The position numbers and the translations under genes were made by a program. This document shows positions 51,643-60,404 of a stretch of 64,000 bases of DNA, piece by piece. Below the pieces are notes generated by a model, which saw only the letters and a list, made by a program, of their open reading frames with translations, did no database searches and was not told the DNA's origin. Location of the stretch: contig NZ_BFCH01000018.1 of the NCBI RefSeq assembly GCF_003112775.1, positions 1,044,362 to 1,108,361 of the forward strand, written 5' to 3'. The number at the start of each line of letters is the position of its first letter. Positions within the stretch are counted from its first letter, which is position 1. The DNA comes from Mycobacterium montefiorense. Lineage in GTDB: Bacteria > Actinomycetota > Actinomycetes > Mycobacteriales > Mycobacteriaceae.

Positions 51643-52640
51643 CTAGACGCTTTCGGGGCATCCCCGCACCACTGGACGAAAGCGGGGAGTTCACGTCGTG
51701 GTGTGGCCGGCAATGGGTCGGCGTTGATCGCCGCCCACCCCACCCGAAGCAGCATCTGCGGAAAGTGACTGCTGCCGAAGATATCCGCGTGCACCGCCTC
51801 GCGCGTTTCGGCCACCTCCAGCGGCTCGGTAACCGGGCAGCACGCCAGGCCCATGGACGTCGCGGTCAGCAGTACGACACTGGTGGCTTCACCGGCGCGC
51901 AGCTGCGCTAGCCGGTCATCCGTCCTGGTCCCGAGTGCCAGCACCACGGCGTTGTCCTCGGCCGCCGACGTGCCCGGTGACATGGCCAAGGCGGGACCGG
52001 CGAACAAACGGCCCGGGATCTTGGCTCTCGGATCCGGCACCGGCACGTTGCGGGCGGGAACCCCCGCCACCGACGCATAGCGCCCGCTCCATTCGGTGAG
52101 CTCGGCAAGATAGTCGTGATTGAGATGGTCCGAAATCGATTGGGACACAATCTTGTGCAGCCGGTCGATGTCTTCGACTTGGCATAGCGTGACGCCGATT
52201 CGTGCCGCCCGTGCCGCCATCAGAGCAATATCGCTGACCGGAACCGACCAGGAACTGTAGTGACGGCGATCGGTCCGCCGCCGCGGTATCGACGCCGCGA
52301 GCGCTATATCGAGAAAATCGGCGCTGCAGGGCAACAACGTGATCGCGGCGAGATAGCTGGGGTCGGCGGGGTCCGGAAGCCGAGCTACCTTAGCCCGCCA
52401 CCCAATCGCGGCCAACGCGATGACGCAATGATTCAGGGCCGCACCGCAACTCAGCGTCAAATCCCGACCATCAGGGTCCGTGTTGGGTAGCCGCCGGCTC
52501 GCATCGGAGTACAGATGCAGGCTCTGTTCCTCCACTCGCCAGCGCCACGGCTGTGTGTTGTGGACCGAGGGAGCGCGAGAAGCCAGACTCAGAACAGTCC
52601 GGATTGTGGCGACATCGGGAAAGCTCGCGTTCATCGACAT
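51639..52640 (-). CDS. Acg-family nitroreductase-like protein (Rv3131-like)
   Basis: A 333-residue second Acg-type protein. It shares the Ala-Pro-Ser-Val-His-Asn-Thr-Gln-Pro-Trp-Arg-Trp start and double nitroreductase fold. It may be closest to M. tuberculosis Rv3131. ATG 52640 is used; ATG 52634, eight bases after GGGAG, is equally plausible. A DosR-like core is about 80 bases upstream. Its 3' end overlaps the convergent Acg gene by four bases. Confidence 0.8.
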   Translation of the reverse strand: MSMNASFPDVATIRTVLSLASRAPSVHNTQPWRWRVEEQSLHLYSDASRRLPNTDPDGRDLTLSCGAALNHCVIALAAIGWRAKVARLPDPADPSYLAAITLLPCSADFLDIALAASIPRRRTDRRHYSSWSVPVSDIALMAARAARIGVTLCQVEDIDRLHKIVSQSISDHLNHDYLAELTEWSGRYASVAGVPARNVPVPDPRAKIPGRLFAGPALAMSPGTSAAEDNAVVLALGTRTDDRLAQLRAGEATSVVLLTATSMGLACCPVTEPLEVAETREAVHADIFGSSHFPQMLLRVGWAAINADPLPATPRRELPAFVQWCGDAPKASS

Positions 52641-52721
52641 TGCTCCCTTCGGTGAAGCGTCAGGTCAACGATCGCGCGAGCGCCGCCGGCCACGCGAGGG
52701 CAAGACGGCCCCAGTCAGTGA

Positions 52722-52733
52722 GGACTTTGTGCC
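52722..52733. promoter_or_regulatory. weak DosR-like half box before second Acg gene
   Basis: GGACTTTGTGCC carries a good left half of the DosR consensus (GGACTTT) but a poor right half. It ends 82 bases before the start at 52640 and lies at the 3' end of the antiporter gene. Low confidence. Confidence 0.35.
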
Positions 52734-52734
52734 A

Positions 52735-53874
52735 CTACCCGGGTTGGCTACGCACTGCCAATGCGCCGGCGATCGAGGTGGAAGCGATCGTCAGCAACGC
52801 GCCGAACATCAGCGCCGACCCTTCACCCGCGGCGAGCAGGTTTTCCTCGTTCCCAATCGTGGCCGCGGCCACCGGGACACCGAGCTGCGCGGCCGAGAGC
52901 ACAGCAAGCGTCAACGGCTGGCCGAACAGCCGGCCCACGCAGTGCGCCAGCACAGCGCCCAGTCCCAGCCCCGCGCCCAACAAAATCAACTTCGGGTGCG
53001 CACCCAGCTCGCGCACATGCAGCGAAGCGCCTAGCCAGATGAAGAACAACGGACCGAAGAATCCCTCGGTGATCCCGAACAGCTGGCGCGCCAGCCGTCG
53101 CGGTTCCCCGACCGCCGCGACCACCAGGCCCAGCGCGAATCCGGCCAACATGATCGACACGTGCGTGCACAGCGCCAGCGCCGCCAGCGCAAACAGAATG
53201 AGCAGATTGGTCCGCAGTTCCAGCGCGAATTTGTGCTCCTCGGAATAGTCGTGCATGCGCTGGCGCCAGCCCCGACGATCGGCCGCAAGCAGAAGCACGA
53301 ACAGCAGCACGGCACACGCCGCGATCGCCAGCCCGCCCAGCGCTGCAGTAGGCGCCTTGCGGAGGTCGATCACCAAGGGCAGCAAGACAATACACGCGGT
53401 GTCGGAGATGGCGATCTGTGCGGTCAGTGAGAGCACCGGTGGACCGTGCAGGCGCAGCGAACCAATCACCGGCAGTGCCAACGCCGCCGACGATGACGTC
53501 ATCAGCACCGCGTACAGCGCCGCATGGCCGGTGCCGAACTGCCACGCCAGCCCGACACCGAGGGCAACCGCGACCACACCGCACAGCGCGGCTCGTGCCA
53601 GCGCCCGCGGCACCGCCGCGCGCACCTCGCGACTGCGTATCGGCACATGCGTGCCCGCGACGAACATGATCAGCGCGAAGCCGATGTTTGCGAACAGCTG
53701 GAACGTCGAGTTCGCCGGTTCGATGACATCGAAGCCGGTCTTGCCCAGAATGAGTCCCGCGACCAGCTCGCCGATGATCAGCGGAATCCGCAGGTGCGGC
53801 AGTGACGCCACCAGCGGGCCCGCGAAACCTACCGCGGTCAGCAGCGCCAGTGTGTCGAACCCGAACCCGGACAT
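52735..53874 (-). CDS. CPA2-type cation/proton antiporter
   Basis: A 379-residue integral membrane protein with about 11-12 hydrophobic helices and the Na+/H+ or K+/H+ exchanger pattern (Pro-Leu-Ile-Ile-Gly-Glu-Leu-Val-Ala-Gly-Leu-Ile-Leu-Gly; later Ile-Ser-Asp-Thr-Ala). No C-terminal regulatory TrkA domain is present. It probably swaps protons for Na+ or K+ across the membrane. It sits upstream of the Acg gene in the same direction, 94 bases apart, and may help pH or ion balance in stress. Confidence 0.8.
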   Translation of the reverse strand: MSGFGFDTLALLTAVGFAGPLVASLPHLRIPLIIGELVAGLILGKTGFDVIEPANSTFQLFANIGFALIMFVAGTHVPIRSREVRAAVPRALARAALCGVVAVALGVGLAWQFGTGHAALYAVLMTSSSAALALPVIGSLRLHGPPVLSLTAQIAISDTACIVLLPLVIDLRKAPTAALGGLAIAACAVLLFVLLLAADRRGWRQRMHDYSEEHKFALELRTNLLILFALAALALCTHVSIMLAGFALGLVVAAVGEPRRLARQLFGITEGFFGPLFFIWLGASLHVRELGAHPKLILLGAGLGLGAVLAHCVGRLFGQPLTLAVLSAAQLGVPVAAATIGNEENLLAAGEGSALMFGALLTIASTSIAGALAVRSQPG

Positions 53875-53896
53875 CTCAGCAGCCCTGGCGCCGCGG

Positions 53897-54763
53897 TCAG
53901 CGGACCACCTCGAAGATCGCCGCGGCAGAGGTTACGGCCTTGTCGGCGTCGCCTTCGTCGTGCAGCAGCATCCGGACGCCGATGCGTCCGGGGCCTCCGG
54001 CGTGTGCGGTGCCCTCCACTCGGAACGGCCCGACTTTCCCGCGGGACATGAACATGACGTGCCAGCTCACAACCTGCACCTTGCGCGTCCCGGCGAGATC
54101 GGCCGCAAGGTCGGTCGCCGCGGTTTCCAGCACCACATGTTGGGGCCCAATGTGCAATGCCGCATCCGGCGAAGCGAGTTCGGCGCTGAGCGCTGGCAGC
54201 ACCCAGTGACCGTCGTCGCGCTTGGCGGCGCCGAAAGCGGCCCATAGCGGCGGCAGGTCGGGCGAGTCCTCGATAACCAACTCGGTGCCCGAAACATCCA
54301 TCCTGTCAAGGCCTTCCGGCGGAATTCCGATGATCGCGCCTTGCCCCTCGTTGAAGGCGATCACCCGGTCCGGGTTGTCGGCATCGACGATCATGCACCG
54401 CCCGTAACCCATGGTCCGACCTTGGTGCACGACGCCGGAGCCGACGATCTCGACGTGAGAGACGTCGTAGCCGGGATCGATGATCTGCACCGACGCGATG
54501 ACCGGGTTGGGCACCGCGACCATGTCGGTCTGGCACCCCTCGGGTGACGAAATCGCCAGCGGCGCAACCATGATTCCGCCTGCCTCGTTTCGCATGTCCC
54601 GGCGGATCACGACGGTGTCATCGACTTCGCCGATGTCCATGGCCGAGTGCCTACGGCCGATGTAGCGGTAACTGAGCAGACCTGTCCAGCGGCGGTACAG
54701 CTCATCGCGGTACGCGTCGGTGTCGCCGGCAAACTCTCGGATGTCTCGTAGTTGGTCGCTCAA
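53897..54763 (-). CDS. conserved hypothetical protein, possibly hotdog-like
   Basis: I do not recognise this 288-residue product with confidence. A TTG at 54763 follows AAAGGTGG at a suitable distance. Two repeated beta-rich halves, each with segments like Gly-Arg-Thr-Met-Gly-Tyr-Gly-Arg-Cys and Gly-Lys-Val-Gly-Pro-Phe-Arg-Val-Glu-Gly-Thr, suggest a double-hotdog fold as in some acyl-CoA thioesterases. No clear catalytic set was seen. It sits between the antiporter and an acyl-CoA dehydrogenase on the same strand. Confidence 0.6.
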   Translation of the reverse strand: MSDQLRDIREFAGDTDAYRDELYRRWTGLLSYRYIGRRHSAMDIGEVDDTVVIRRDMRNEAGGIMVAPLAISSPEGCQTDMVAVPNPVIASVQIIDPGYDVSHVEIVGSGVVHQGRTMGYGRCMIVDADNPDRVIAFNEGQGAIIGIPPEGLDRMDVSGTELVIEDSPDLPPLWAAFGAAKRDDGHWVLPALSAELASPDAALHIGPQHVVLETAATDLAADLAGTRKVQVVSWHVMFMSRGKVGPFRVEGTAHAGGPGRIGVRMLLHDEGDADKAVTSAAAIFEVVR

Positions 54764-54790
54764 TTTCGGCCACCTTTCTCCGACATGGTT

Positions 54791-56107
54791 TCAGGACAGT
54801 CTGTTTCGCCGCACTTGGTTAAACGGCACGCCGCGGTCGGCGGCGTACTCGCGGGGGAAGTTCAACACCCGCTCGCCGATCACGTTGCGCGCCATTTCGG
54901 TGGTACCGCCGCCGATGCTGGCGATCTGACGGCCCAGGTATCGGATGCCGATATCGAGCAGGTGTGCCTCGTCGTCGACGACGGCCGAGGTACCCGTGAC
55001 GGCAATCGCGGTGTCGGTTTCGATGTCGTGGGTCGCAGCCATCGACAACCGGATGATGGATCCCGCGGTTGGGGGCATAGCCCCGCCGGCCACCGCATGG
55101 AAGACATGCTCGCTGAGCTGACGCTGGACCGTGCGGTGCACCAGAGCTCGCCCGATCATCTCCCGGACGCGTTCGCGGTCCTGCTTGTTGGTCTTCTCGA
55201 CCAACGCCAGCAGGTCGATCGAAACATCCTCGGCCTCAGAGATTCCGGGCCCGCTGGTGTATTCCGAGCCGTCACCCATGCTGCGGCGTTCGTGGTAGAG
55301 CTGTCGCGAGGCGACCTCCCATCCTTTGCCCGGTTCGCCGACGACGGCGTCATCCCCCACCTCGACGTCGTCGAAGAACTCTTCGCAGAATTCGATGGAG
55401 CCGTTGATCTGCTGGATGCGGTTGATCGTTATTCCAGGCTGCGCAAGCGGCACCAGGAACATGGTCAGTCCCTCGTGTTTCGGTGCATCCCAATCGGTCC
55501 GGGCCAGGCATAGCCCATAGTCCGCGGCGAATGCCCAGGTGCTCCACGTCTTGGCGCCATTGATGATCCAGCGCCCGTCCCGGCGGTCGGCTCGGGTGAT
55601 GACACCCGCGAGGTCCGACCCCCCGCTGGGTTCGGACAGCAGCTGTACCAGAACTTCGTCGCCGCGTAGCGCCGCTCGGATGTGGGTGCGTTTCTGTTCC
55701 TCGCTGCCCATGTCGAGGATGGTCGCGCAGCAGATGGCGAAGCACGGAACATTGAGCAGTATCGGCGTCTCGTAGCCGAGTGCCTCGGTGTCGAAGGCCT
55801 TCTTGTACTCGTAGCCCAGCCCGAGGCCCCCGTACTCCCGCGGAAAACAGATGCCGGCAAATCCGCCGTCATACAACTTCTTCTGCAGTTCGCGTGCCCG
55901 ATGCCAGGACAGTTCCGCGTCGCGTTCCAGGAGTGCGGCTTCGGCGGGATCCTGGCGCGGCATGTTGGCGGCCAACCAGGCCCTGGCCCGGCTGCGAAAC
56001 TCCGCCACGGTTTCAGCGGTCTCGGCAGTCACCAGCGGTGCCGAATTCGTCTGTGCGTCATCGCCGATGACCTCCCGACGCCATTGTCGTGTCCGAACGT
56101 TGAGCAT
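54791..56107 (-). CDS. acyl-CoA dehydrogenase
   Basis: The ATG at 56107 gives about 438 residues. The family substrate/flavin motif Leu-Leu-Ser-Glu-Pro-Ser-Gly-Gly-Ser-Asp-Leu-Ala and the Trp-Ile-Ile-Asn-Gly-Ala-Lys-Thr-Trp-Ser segment are clear. The late Gly-Gly-Gly-Thr-Thr-Glu-Met-Ala-Arg-Asn segment fits FadE-type enzymes. It oxidises an acyl-CoA at C2-C3 and passes electrons to ETF. Fatty acid, branched or sterol-side-chain substrate cannot be decided. It is divergent from the phosphotransferase gene. Confidence 0.85.
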   Translation of the reverse strand: MLNVRTRQWRREVIGDDAQTNSAPLVTAETAETVAEFRSRARAWLAANMPRQDPAEAALLERDAELSWHRARELQKKLYDGGFAGICFPREYGGLGLGYEYKKAFDTEALGYETPILLNVPCFAICCATILDMGSEEQKRTHIRAALRGDEVLVQLLSEPSGGSDLAGVITRADRRDGRWIINGAKTWSTWAFAADYGLCLARTDWDAPKHEGLTMFLVPLAQPGITINRIQQINGSIEFCEEFFDDVEVGDDAVVGEPGKGWEVASRQLYHERRSMGDGSEYTSGPGISEAEDVSIDLLALVEKTNKQDRERVREMIGRALVHRTVQRQLSEHVFHAVAGGAMPPTAGSIIRLSMAATHDIETDTAIAVTGTSAVVDDEAHLLDIGIRYLGRQIASIGGGTTEMARNVIGERVLNFPREYAADRGVPFNQVRRNRLS

Positions 56108-56350
56108 GTGCTGGGCGACTGTACAGCACAGGGTGATGACTGTATCAGGGCGTTGGCTCAGGATGCGTTGAGCTGCGCCGCGGCGCAACCAGGGCCATCG
56201 CACGGCGTCGAGTGTGCGTCGCCGGCTTTGAGTGTGCCGCCAGAGCGAAAAATCCCTGAAATTTGCGCCGTACGCTCACACTCGAGGCAGTCCGGGGTTG
56301 CTATGTTTAGGGAATCCACGTTATTTTAACGGCAATCGAAGGATCGGCGC

Positions 56351-57382
56351 ATGAGTGCTGCCGCAACGGGTTTCGACGTCACGCGGTTTCGCGACTGGTT
56401 GGCCGAGCAGACGGGACAGGCAGCCGACGTGTCGGTCACCCCAATTCGAGGGGGCGGCAGCTGCGAGATGTTCCGCATCGACCGGCTGGAGCAAGCCTGG
56501 GTGGTGCGCCGGGCCCCGCTGACGACTGTCTCCGACACCGCTCATCAGGTCATCCGCGAGGCGCGGATCATGGAGGCGCTGGGCACAGCCGGAATACCGG
56601 TGCCCACAGTGCTGGCCCGCAGCGAGGACCCCGCGATCCTGGGTGCGCCGTTCTTCGTGATGTCCTACGTCGACGGCGGCGTGATCCGTCGCGACGGACT
56701 CCCCGAAGCACTGCTTGGCGATCCGTCCTCACACGGCCTGATCGGCGAGCAGCTGATCGACACCCTGGTTGCGTTGCACTCAGTCGACTGGACGGGCACC
56801 GCGCTGGCCGAACTGTCCCACCCGCAGGGGTTTCTGCCTCGGCAGGTCGATCGTTGGCTGACTCAACTGGCGGGCTACCGGGCCCGCGACCTGGACGGCG
56901 TGGACGAGCTCGCCGGTTGGCTACGCGACAATCTGCCCACCGATGGCGACCTCACTGTCATGCACGGGGACTACAAGCTGGACAACGTCATCTGGGCGCC
57001 GGCGCCGCCGCCCCGGATCGCCTGCGTCGTCGATTTCGAGATGACGACCGTCGGCGATCCCCTGATCGACCTGGCCTGGGCGATGATCTTCTGGCCCGAG
57101 GCTGAAAACCCCATCGCGCTGGGATCGCCGGACGCCCCGCATGGCATCGCCCGCGATCACTGCCAGACACCGGGTGAACTGATCGCGCGCTACGCCGAGG
57201 CCACCTGCCGTGATCTGTCACAATTCGACTGGTATCAGGTGTTCAGCGCGTGGAAGCTGGCGATCGTCTTGGAGGCGTCCTACGCCAAGTTTCTGCGCGG
57301 CGAGTCACGCAACCCGATCCACGAGTTCTTCGGACCGATCATCGATGAACTACTCAGGCGCGCAAGGAGGTTCGCGCAATGA
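56351..57382 (+). CDS. APH-like phosphotransferase (ACAD10/11-type)
   Basis: A 343-residue protein kinase-like phosphotransferase. The catalytic motif is His-Gly-Asp-Tyr-Lys-Leu-Asp-Asn-Val and the metal-site Asp is in Val-Asp-Phe-Glu-Met-Thr. Ser/Gly-rich residues near 34-38 form the nucleotide loop. In ACAD10/11 systems such domains phosphorylate hydroxyacyl-CoA so that a dehydrogenase can eliminate the phosphate. The divergent acyl-CoA dehydrogenase and the coupled SDR fit that idea. ATG 56351. Confidence 0.8.
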   Translation: MSAAATGFDVTRFRDWLAEQTGQAADVSVTPIRGGGSCEMFRIDRLEQAWVVRRAPLTTVSDTAHQVIREARIMEALGTAGIPVPTVLARSEDPAILGAPFFVMSYVDGGVIRRDGLPEALLGDPSSHGLIGEQLIDTLVALHSVDWTGTALAELSHPQGFLPRQVDRWLTQLAGYRARDLDGVDELAGWLRDNLPTDGDLTVMHGDYKLDNVIWAPAPPPRIACVVDFEMTTVGDPLIDLAWAMIFWPEAENPIALGSPDAPHGIARDHCQTPGELIARYAEATCRDLSQFDWYQVFSAWKLAIVLEASYAKFLRGESRNPIHEFFGPIIDELLRRARRFAQ

Positions 57383-58143
57383 CCGATGAATTGTTCGACG
57401 TATCGGGCAGGGTCGTTCTCGTCACCGGCGGCAGTCGCGGACTGGGCGCCGCGATGAGCGTCGGCCTTGCCGAGCGCGGCGCCCGAGTGGTGATCGCGAG
57501 CCGAAAGCTTGACTCGTGCCAGGCGCTGGCCACCATGATCACCGAATCCGGCGGGCAGGCCCATCCGCTGGCCTGCCATGTCGGCGATTGGGAATCGTTA
57601 CCCGGCGTCGTCGAGGCCGCTGTCTCCCGATGGGGCCGGCTGGACGGGTTGGTCAACAATGCCGGGATGAGCCCGCTGGCCCCTTCGCTGCTGGACACCT
57701 CAGAGGTGTTGTTCGACAAGGTGATCGGCGTCAACCTGAAAGGCCCGACCAGATTGACGGCGCTGGCAGCCACGGCGATGGCCTCGACCGGGGGTGGGTC
57801 GATCGTCAACATCAGTTCGCTGGCTTCGGTGAAACCCACACCCGTCACCACGGTCTACGCGGCGGCCAAAGCCGGCCTGAACGCGTTGACCACCGCCTCG
57901 GCCATCGAATACGCCGGTGCCGGCGTGCGTGTCAACGCGATCATCTGCGGCACCTTCGATACCGACGCGGCGTCGGGGTTCGTTCGCAACCCCGATCTCC
58001 TGCCGGAGCTCGTGCGTAGCATCGCGCTTGGCCGGGTTGGCCGACCCGACGAGATCGTCGGAGCTGTCGTCTATCTGCTGTCCGACGCGTCGAGTTACAC
58101 CACCGGTTCGCTCATGACCATCGACGGTGGCGTCTCCGACTGA
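57379..58143 (+). CDS. SDR family oxidoreductase
   Basis: The 254-residue SDR starts at an ATG overlapping the phosphotransferase stop (ATGA). It has Thr-Gly-Gly-Ser-Arg-Gly-Leu-Gly, Asn-Asn-Ala-Gly, Ser in Asn-Ile-Ser-Ser-Leu and Tyr-Ala-Ala-Ala-Lys, and ends in the typical Asp-Gly-Gly-Val. It should oxidise or reduce a hydroxy or keto acyl-CoA or related compound. It acts in the same unit as the phosphotransferase. Its stop touches the end of a convergent TetR gene. Confidence 0.85.
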   Translation: MTDELFDVSGRVVLVTGGSRGLGAAMSVGLAERGARVVIASRKLDSCQALATMITESGGQAHPLACHVGDWESLPGVVEAAVSRWGRLDGLVNNAGMSPLAPSLLDTSEVLFDKVIGVNLKGPTRLTALAATAMASTGGGSIVNISSLASVKPTPVTTVYAAAKAGLNALTTASAIEYAGAGVRVNAIICGTFDTDAASGFVRNPDLLPELVRSIALGRVGRPDEIVGAVVYLLSDASSYTTGSLMTIDGGVSD

Positions 58144-58737
58144 TCAGCGAGCCCACCGCCGCCGGGTCGGTTTGGCATCGGCGCCGCCTGCCTCCGCTCG
58201 CACCCCGGATATCACCCATTCGACCAATCGGGGAAAATTCTGCTCGATCTTGGCCGTCTCCGGTTCGGAGCGGCCCGGTTCACGCAGCCCGCGCACCTCG
58301 ACAATAGAATGATTGATCGTCATGTGCGCCAGTCCGCGGCAGCACTCGGTAGCCAACGAGCGTGGAATCCCTTCCTGCAGAGTAGCTTTGAGCAATGCAT
58401 TGACATAATCGGTGACAGCGTTGCGGTCGTCGATGGTCATCAGCTCGGTCAGAAACGGATGTGCACGAAGAGCGTTGTTCAATGCCTGGCACCAGTGCAG
58501 CGCCGTCGACTCCCAGGTGTCGTATTCCTTGAAGTCGAGTTTGAGCTGCGCAAAGTGGCGAGCGACCAGCGCCCTGATCAGTGCTTCCCGATTGCCGACC
58601 TGTTGATACAGCGTCCGCGGTGAGATCTTGAGAGCGGCCGATAGTCGACGGACGCTCAGCGCCTCGATACCTTCGGAATCCAGCAGGTCCAGGGCGTGCG
58701 TGAGGATATCGTCGGCCGGGATCAGCGGCTTGGCCAT
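58144..58737 (-). CDS. TetR family regulator
   Basis: The ATG at 58737 gives 197 residues; the longer frame upstream adds low-value residues and overlaps the next gene. The helix-turn-helix has Leu-Ser-Val-Arg-Arg-Leu-Ser-Ala-Ala-Leu-Lys-Ile and Ser-Pro-Arg-Thr-Leu-Tyr-Gln-Gln-Val. It is the last gene of a minus-strand run that follows another TetR and a lipid-type enzyme pair. Ligand unknown. Confidence 0.8.
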   Translation of the reverse strand: MAKPLIPADDILTHALDLLDSEGIEALSVRRLSAALKISPRTLYQQVGNREALIRALVARHFAQLKLDFKEYDTWESTALHWCQALNNALRAHPFLTELMTIDDRNAVTDYVNALLKATLQEGIPRSLATECCRGLAHMTINHSIVEVRGLREPGRSEPETAKIEQNFPRLVEWVISGVRAEAGGADAKPTRRRWAR

Positions 58738-58777
58738 CGCTGCATCGTACAAGCCCCGAGGTCGCCAATCCCGCAGG

Positions 58778-59362
58778 CTAACCGCTGTCGCGGCGGATAC
58801 CTTCGATGAGGTAGTCGATCTGTATGGCGAACAGCTCATCGATTTCTTCGGCAGTCACCCCGGCGGGGTCGCTGCCGGCCAGTCGGCCTCGCCGGCGCGT
58901 CGAGTTCGCGCTCGGCGGATGATCCATGGCGACGAAACCCACCGTCGCATAGATCAACAGCCGACAGGCCCGTACCGACATGTCAGTCGACATGCCGTCA
59001 CGGCGCATGCTTTTCAGCAGTGGTCGTGAGGCTTTCAGATAAGCCGGACGCTTCACCTGCAAGAAAAGCCGGCTGTCGGCGGCGTCGGTCAGCCGCGCGC
59101 GAAGCTGCCGGGTCCAGCGGCGCGCATAGTCCGGCCAGGTTTCGTCGCGCGCCAAGGTGGGCGCGAGATCGTCGAGCACATGCTCGGCAACCGCATCGAT
59201 CAGCGCGTCCTTGTTACCGATACGGGAGTAGACGGGTGGCGGCGTGACACCCAGGCGGCTCGCCACGCTGCGCATGCTGATCGCGTCCAAGCCGCCTTCG
59301 CGCATGATTTCCACTGCGGCAGCAATGATCTGCTCCGCATCGAGTTCCAGTTCGCTGGGCAC
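58778..59362 (-). CDS. TetR family regulator
   Basis: A 194-residue TetR protein with Ile-Ser-Met-Arg-Ser-Val-Ala-Ser-Arg-Leu-Gly-Val and Pro-Pro-Pro-Val-Tyr-Ser-Arg-Ile in the DNA-binding region. ATG 59362. It lies 22 bases after the MDR gene on the same strand and is likely co-transcribed with it and the acyl-CoA dehydrogenase, so it probably feeds back on that operon through the palindrome at 61742-61763. Confidence 0.8.
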   Translation of the reverse strand: MPSELELDAEQIIAAAVEIMREGGLDAISMRSVASRLGVTPPPVYSRIGNKDALIDAVAEHVLDDLAPTLARDETWPDYARRWTRQLRARLTDAADSRLFLQVKRPAYLKASRPLLKSMRRDGMSTDMSVRACRLLIYATVGFVAMDHPPSANSTRRRGRLAGSDPAGVTAEEIDELFAIQIDYLIEGIRRDSG

Positions 59363-59384
59363 TGCTACTACCCTTCTCGCGACG

Positions 59385-60404
59385 TCATGGGATGGTCAGG
59401 GCGATTTCGCCAACATGTTCGCCGGCCCGCATCACCGCGAGCGCCTCGTCCAGCTGCTCCCAATCGAGGACGTGACTGATTTGCGGCTTGATACCGGCCT
59501 TGGACACCACCCTGCACATCTCGCGGTGCGCGCGCACACTGCCCACCGTGATTCCGATGACGCGCAGGTTGTTCAGCATCACCTCGGCTACCGCGATGGA
59601 GGCCATGTCGAATCCACTCAGTACTCCGATCACCGCGATAGTGCCGCCCATGGCCGCCGCATGCAGCGAATGCGGCAGCGTCGCGGGGCCGCCGAGATCG
59701 ACGACCAGCTTGGCGCCCCGCCCGTCGGTCAGTCGCTTGACCTCGGTCTCCCAATCCGCTGTGGTCTGGTAGTTAATGAGATGTGTTGCACCCAAACCCG
59801 ATCCGACTTTGAGTTTGTCGTCGGACGAAGAGGTCAGGATCACGGTGGCCCCCCGGGTCCGGGCAAGTTGCACGGCGAGCAGCGACACCCCGCCGGTGCC
59901 CTGGGTAACCACCACGTCACCCTCACCGATGTTGGCTTCCTCCAAGGCACTCCACGCTGTCACGCCCGCGCACGGGATCGTCGCGGCTTCGACATCGCTA
60001 AGGTGCTCGGGACTTCGGACCAGGCCGGAAACGTCGGCAACGCGGTATTGCTGCAGCCAACCGTCGCAGTTATCGCCGGGTACCGCACGCTTGGCTTCCG
60101 GGTTGGGCGGACCGTCGTGCCAATCCGGGTGAAACGCCCCCATCACGCGATCATCCAGCCGCAGCTCGTCGACGCCCGGCCCGACAGCCACGACTTCCCC
60201 TGCACCATCAGTCATCGGGACCCGCGGCCACGGCCCAGGCAGCAGGCCCATCAGATTGACGTTGTCGTGAAAGTTGAGGCTCGAGGCGTTGACCTTGACC
60301 AATACCTGCCCGGGGCCGGGCTGGTCCACCGGCCTCTCCACGGTCTGTACGGGCTCGCCGGGCCCGGTCATCACGATGGCCCGCTGACGGTCCGGAATGC
60401 TCAT
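59385..60404 (-). CDS. MDR-type zinc-independent/quinone-like oxidoreductase
   Basis: The ATG at 60404 overlaps the acyl-CoA dehydrogenase stop as ATGA. The 339-residue protein has a GroES-like N-terminal domain and a Rossmann segment with Thr-Gly-Gly-Val-Ser-Leu-Leu-Ala-Val-Gln-Leu-Ala (nucleotide loop). The catalytic zinc ligands of alcohol dehydrogenases are not obvious, which points to a quinone-reductase or enoyl-reductase type. NADPH is the likely cofactor. Confidence 0.75.
   Translation of the reverse strand: MSIPDRQRAIVMTGPGEPVQTVERPVDQPGPGQVLVKVNASSLNFHDNVNLMGLLPGPWPRVPMTDGAGEVVAVGPGVDELRLDDRVMGAFHPDWHDGPPNPEAKRAVPGDNCDGWLQQYRVADVSGLVRSPEHLSDVEAATIPCAGVTAWSALEEANIGEGDVVVTQGTGGVSLLAVQLARTRGATVILTSSSDDKLKVGSGLGATHLINYQTTADWETEVKRLTDGRGAKLVVDLGGPATLPHSLHAAAMGGTIAVIGVLSGFDMASIAVAEVMLNNLRVIGITVGSVRAHREMCRVVSKAGIKPQISHVLDWEQLDEALAVMRAGEHVGEIALTIP

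Noticed and set aside
56320..56345. KstR box before the phosphotransferase gene
   Set aside because: The sequence has GTT-then-AAC order rather than AAC-NN-GTT, so it does not match the consensus.
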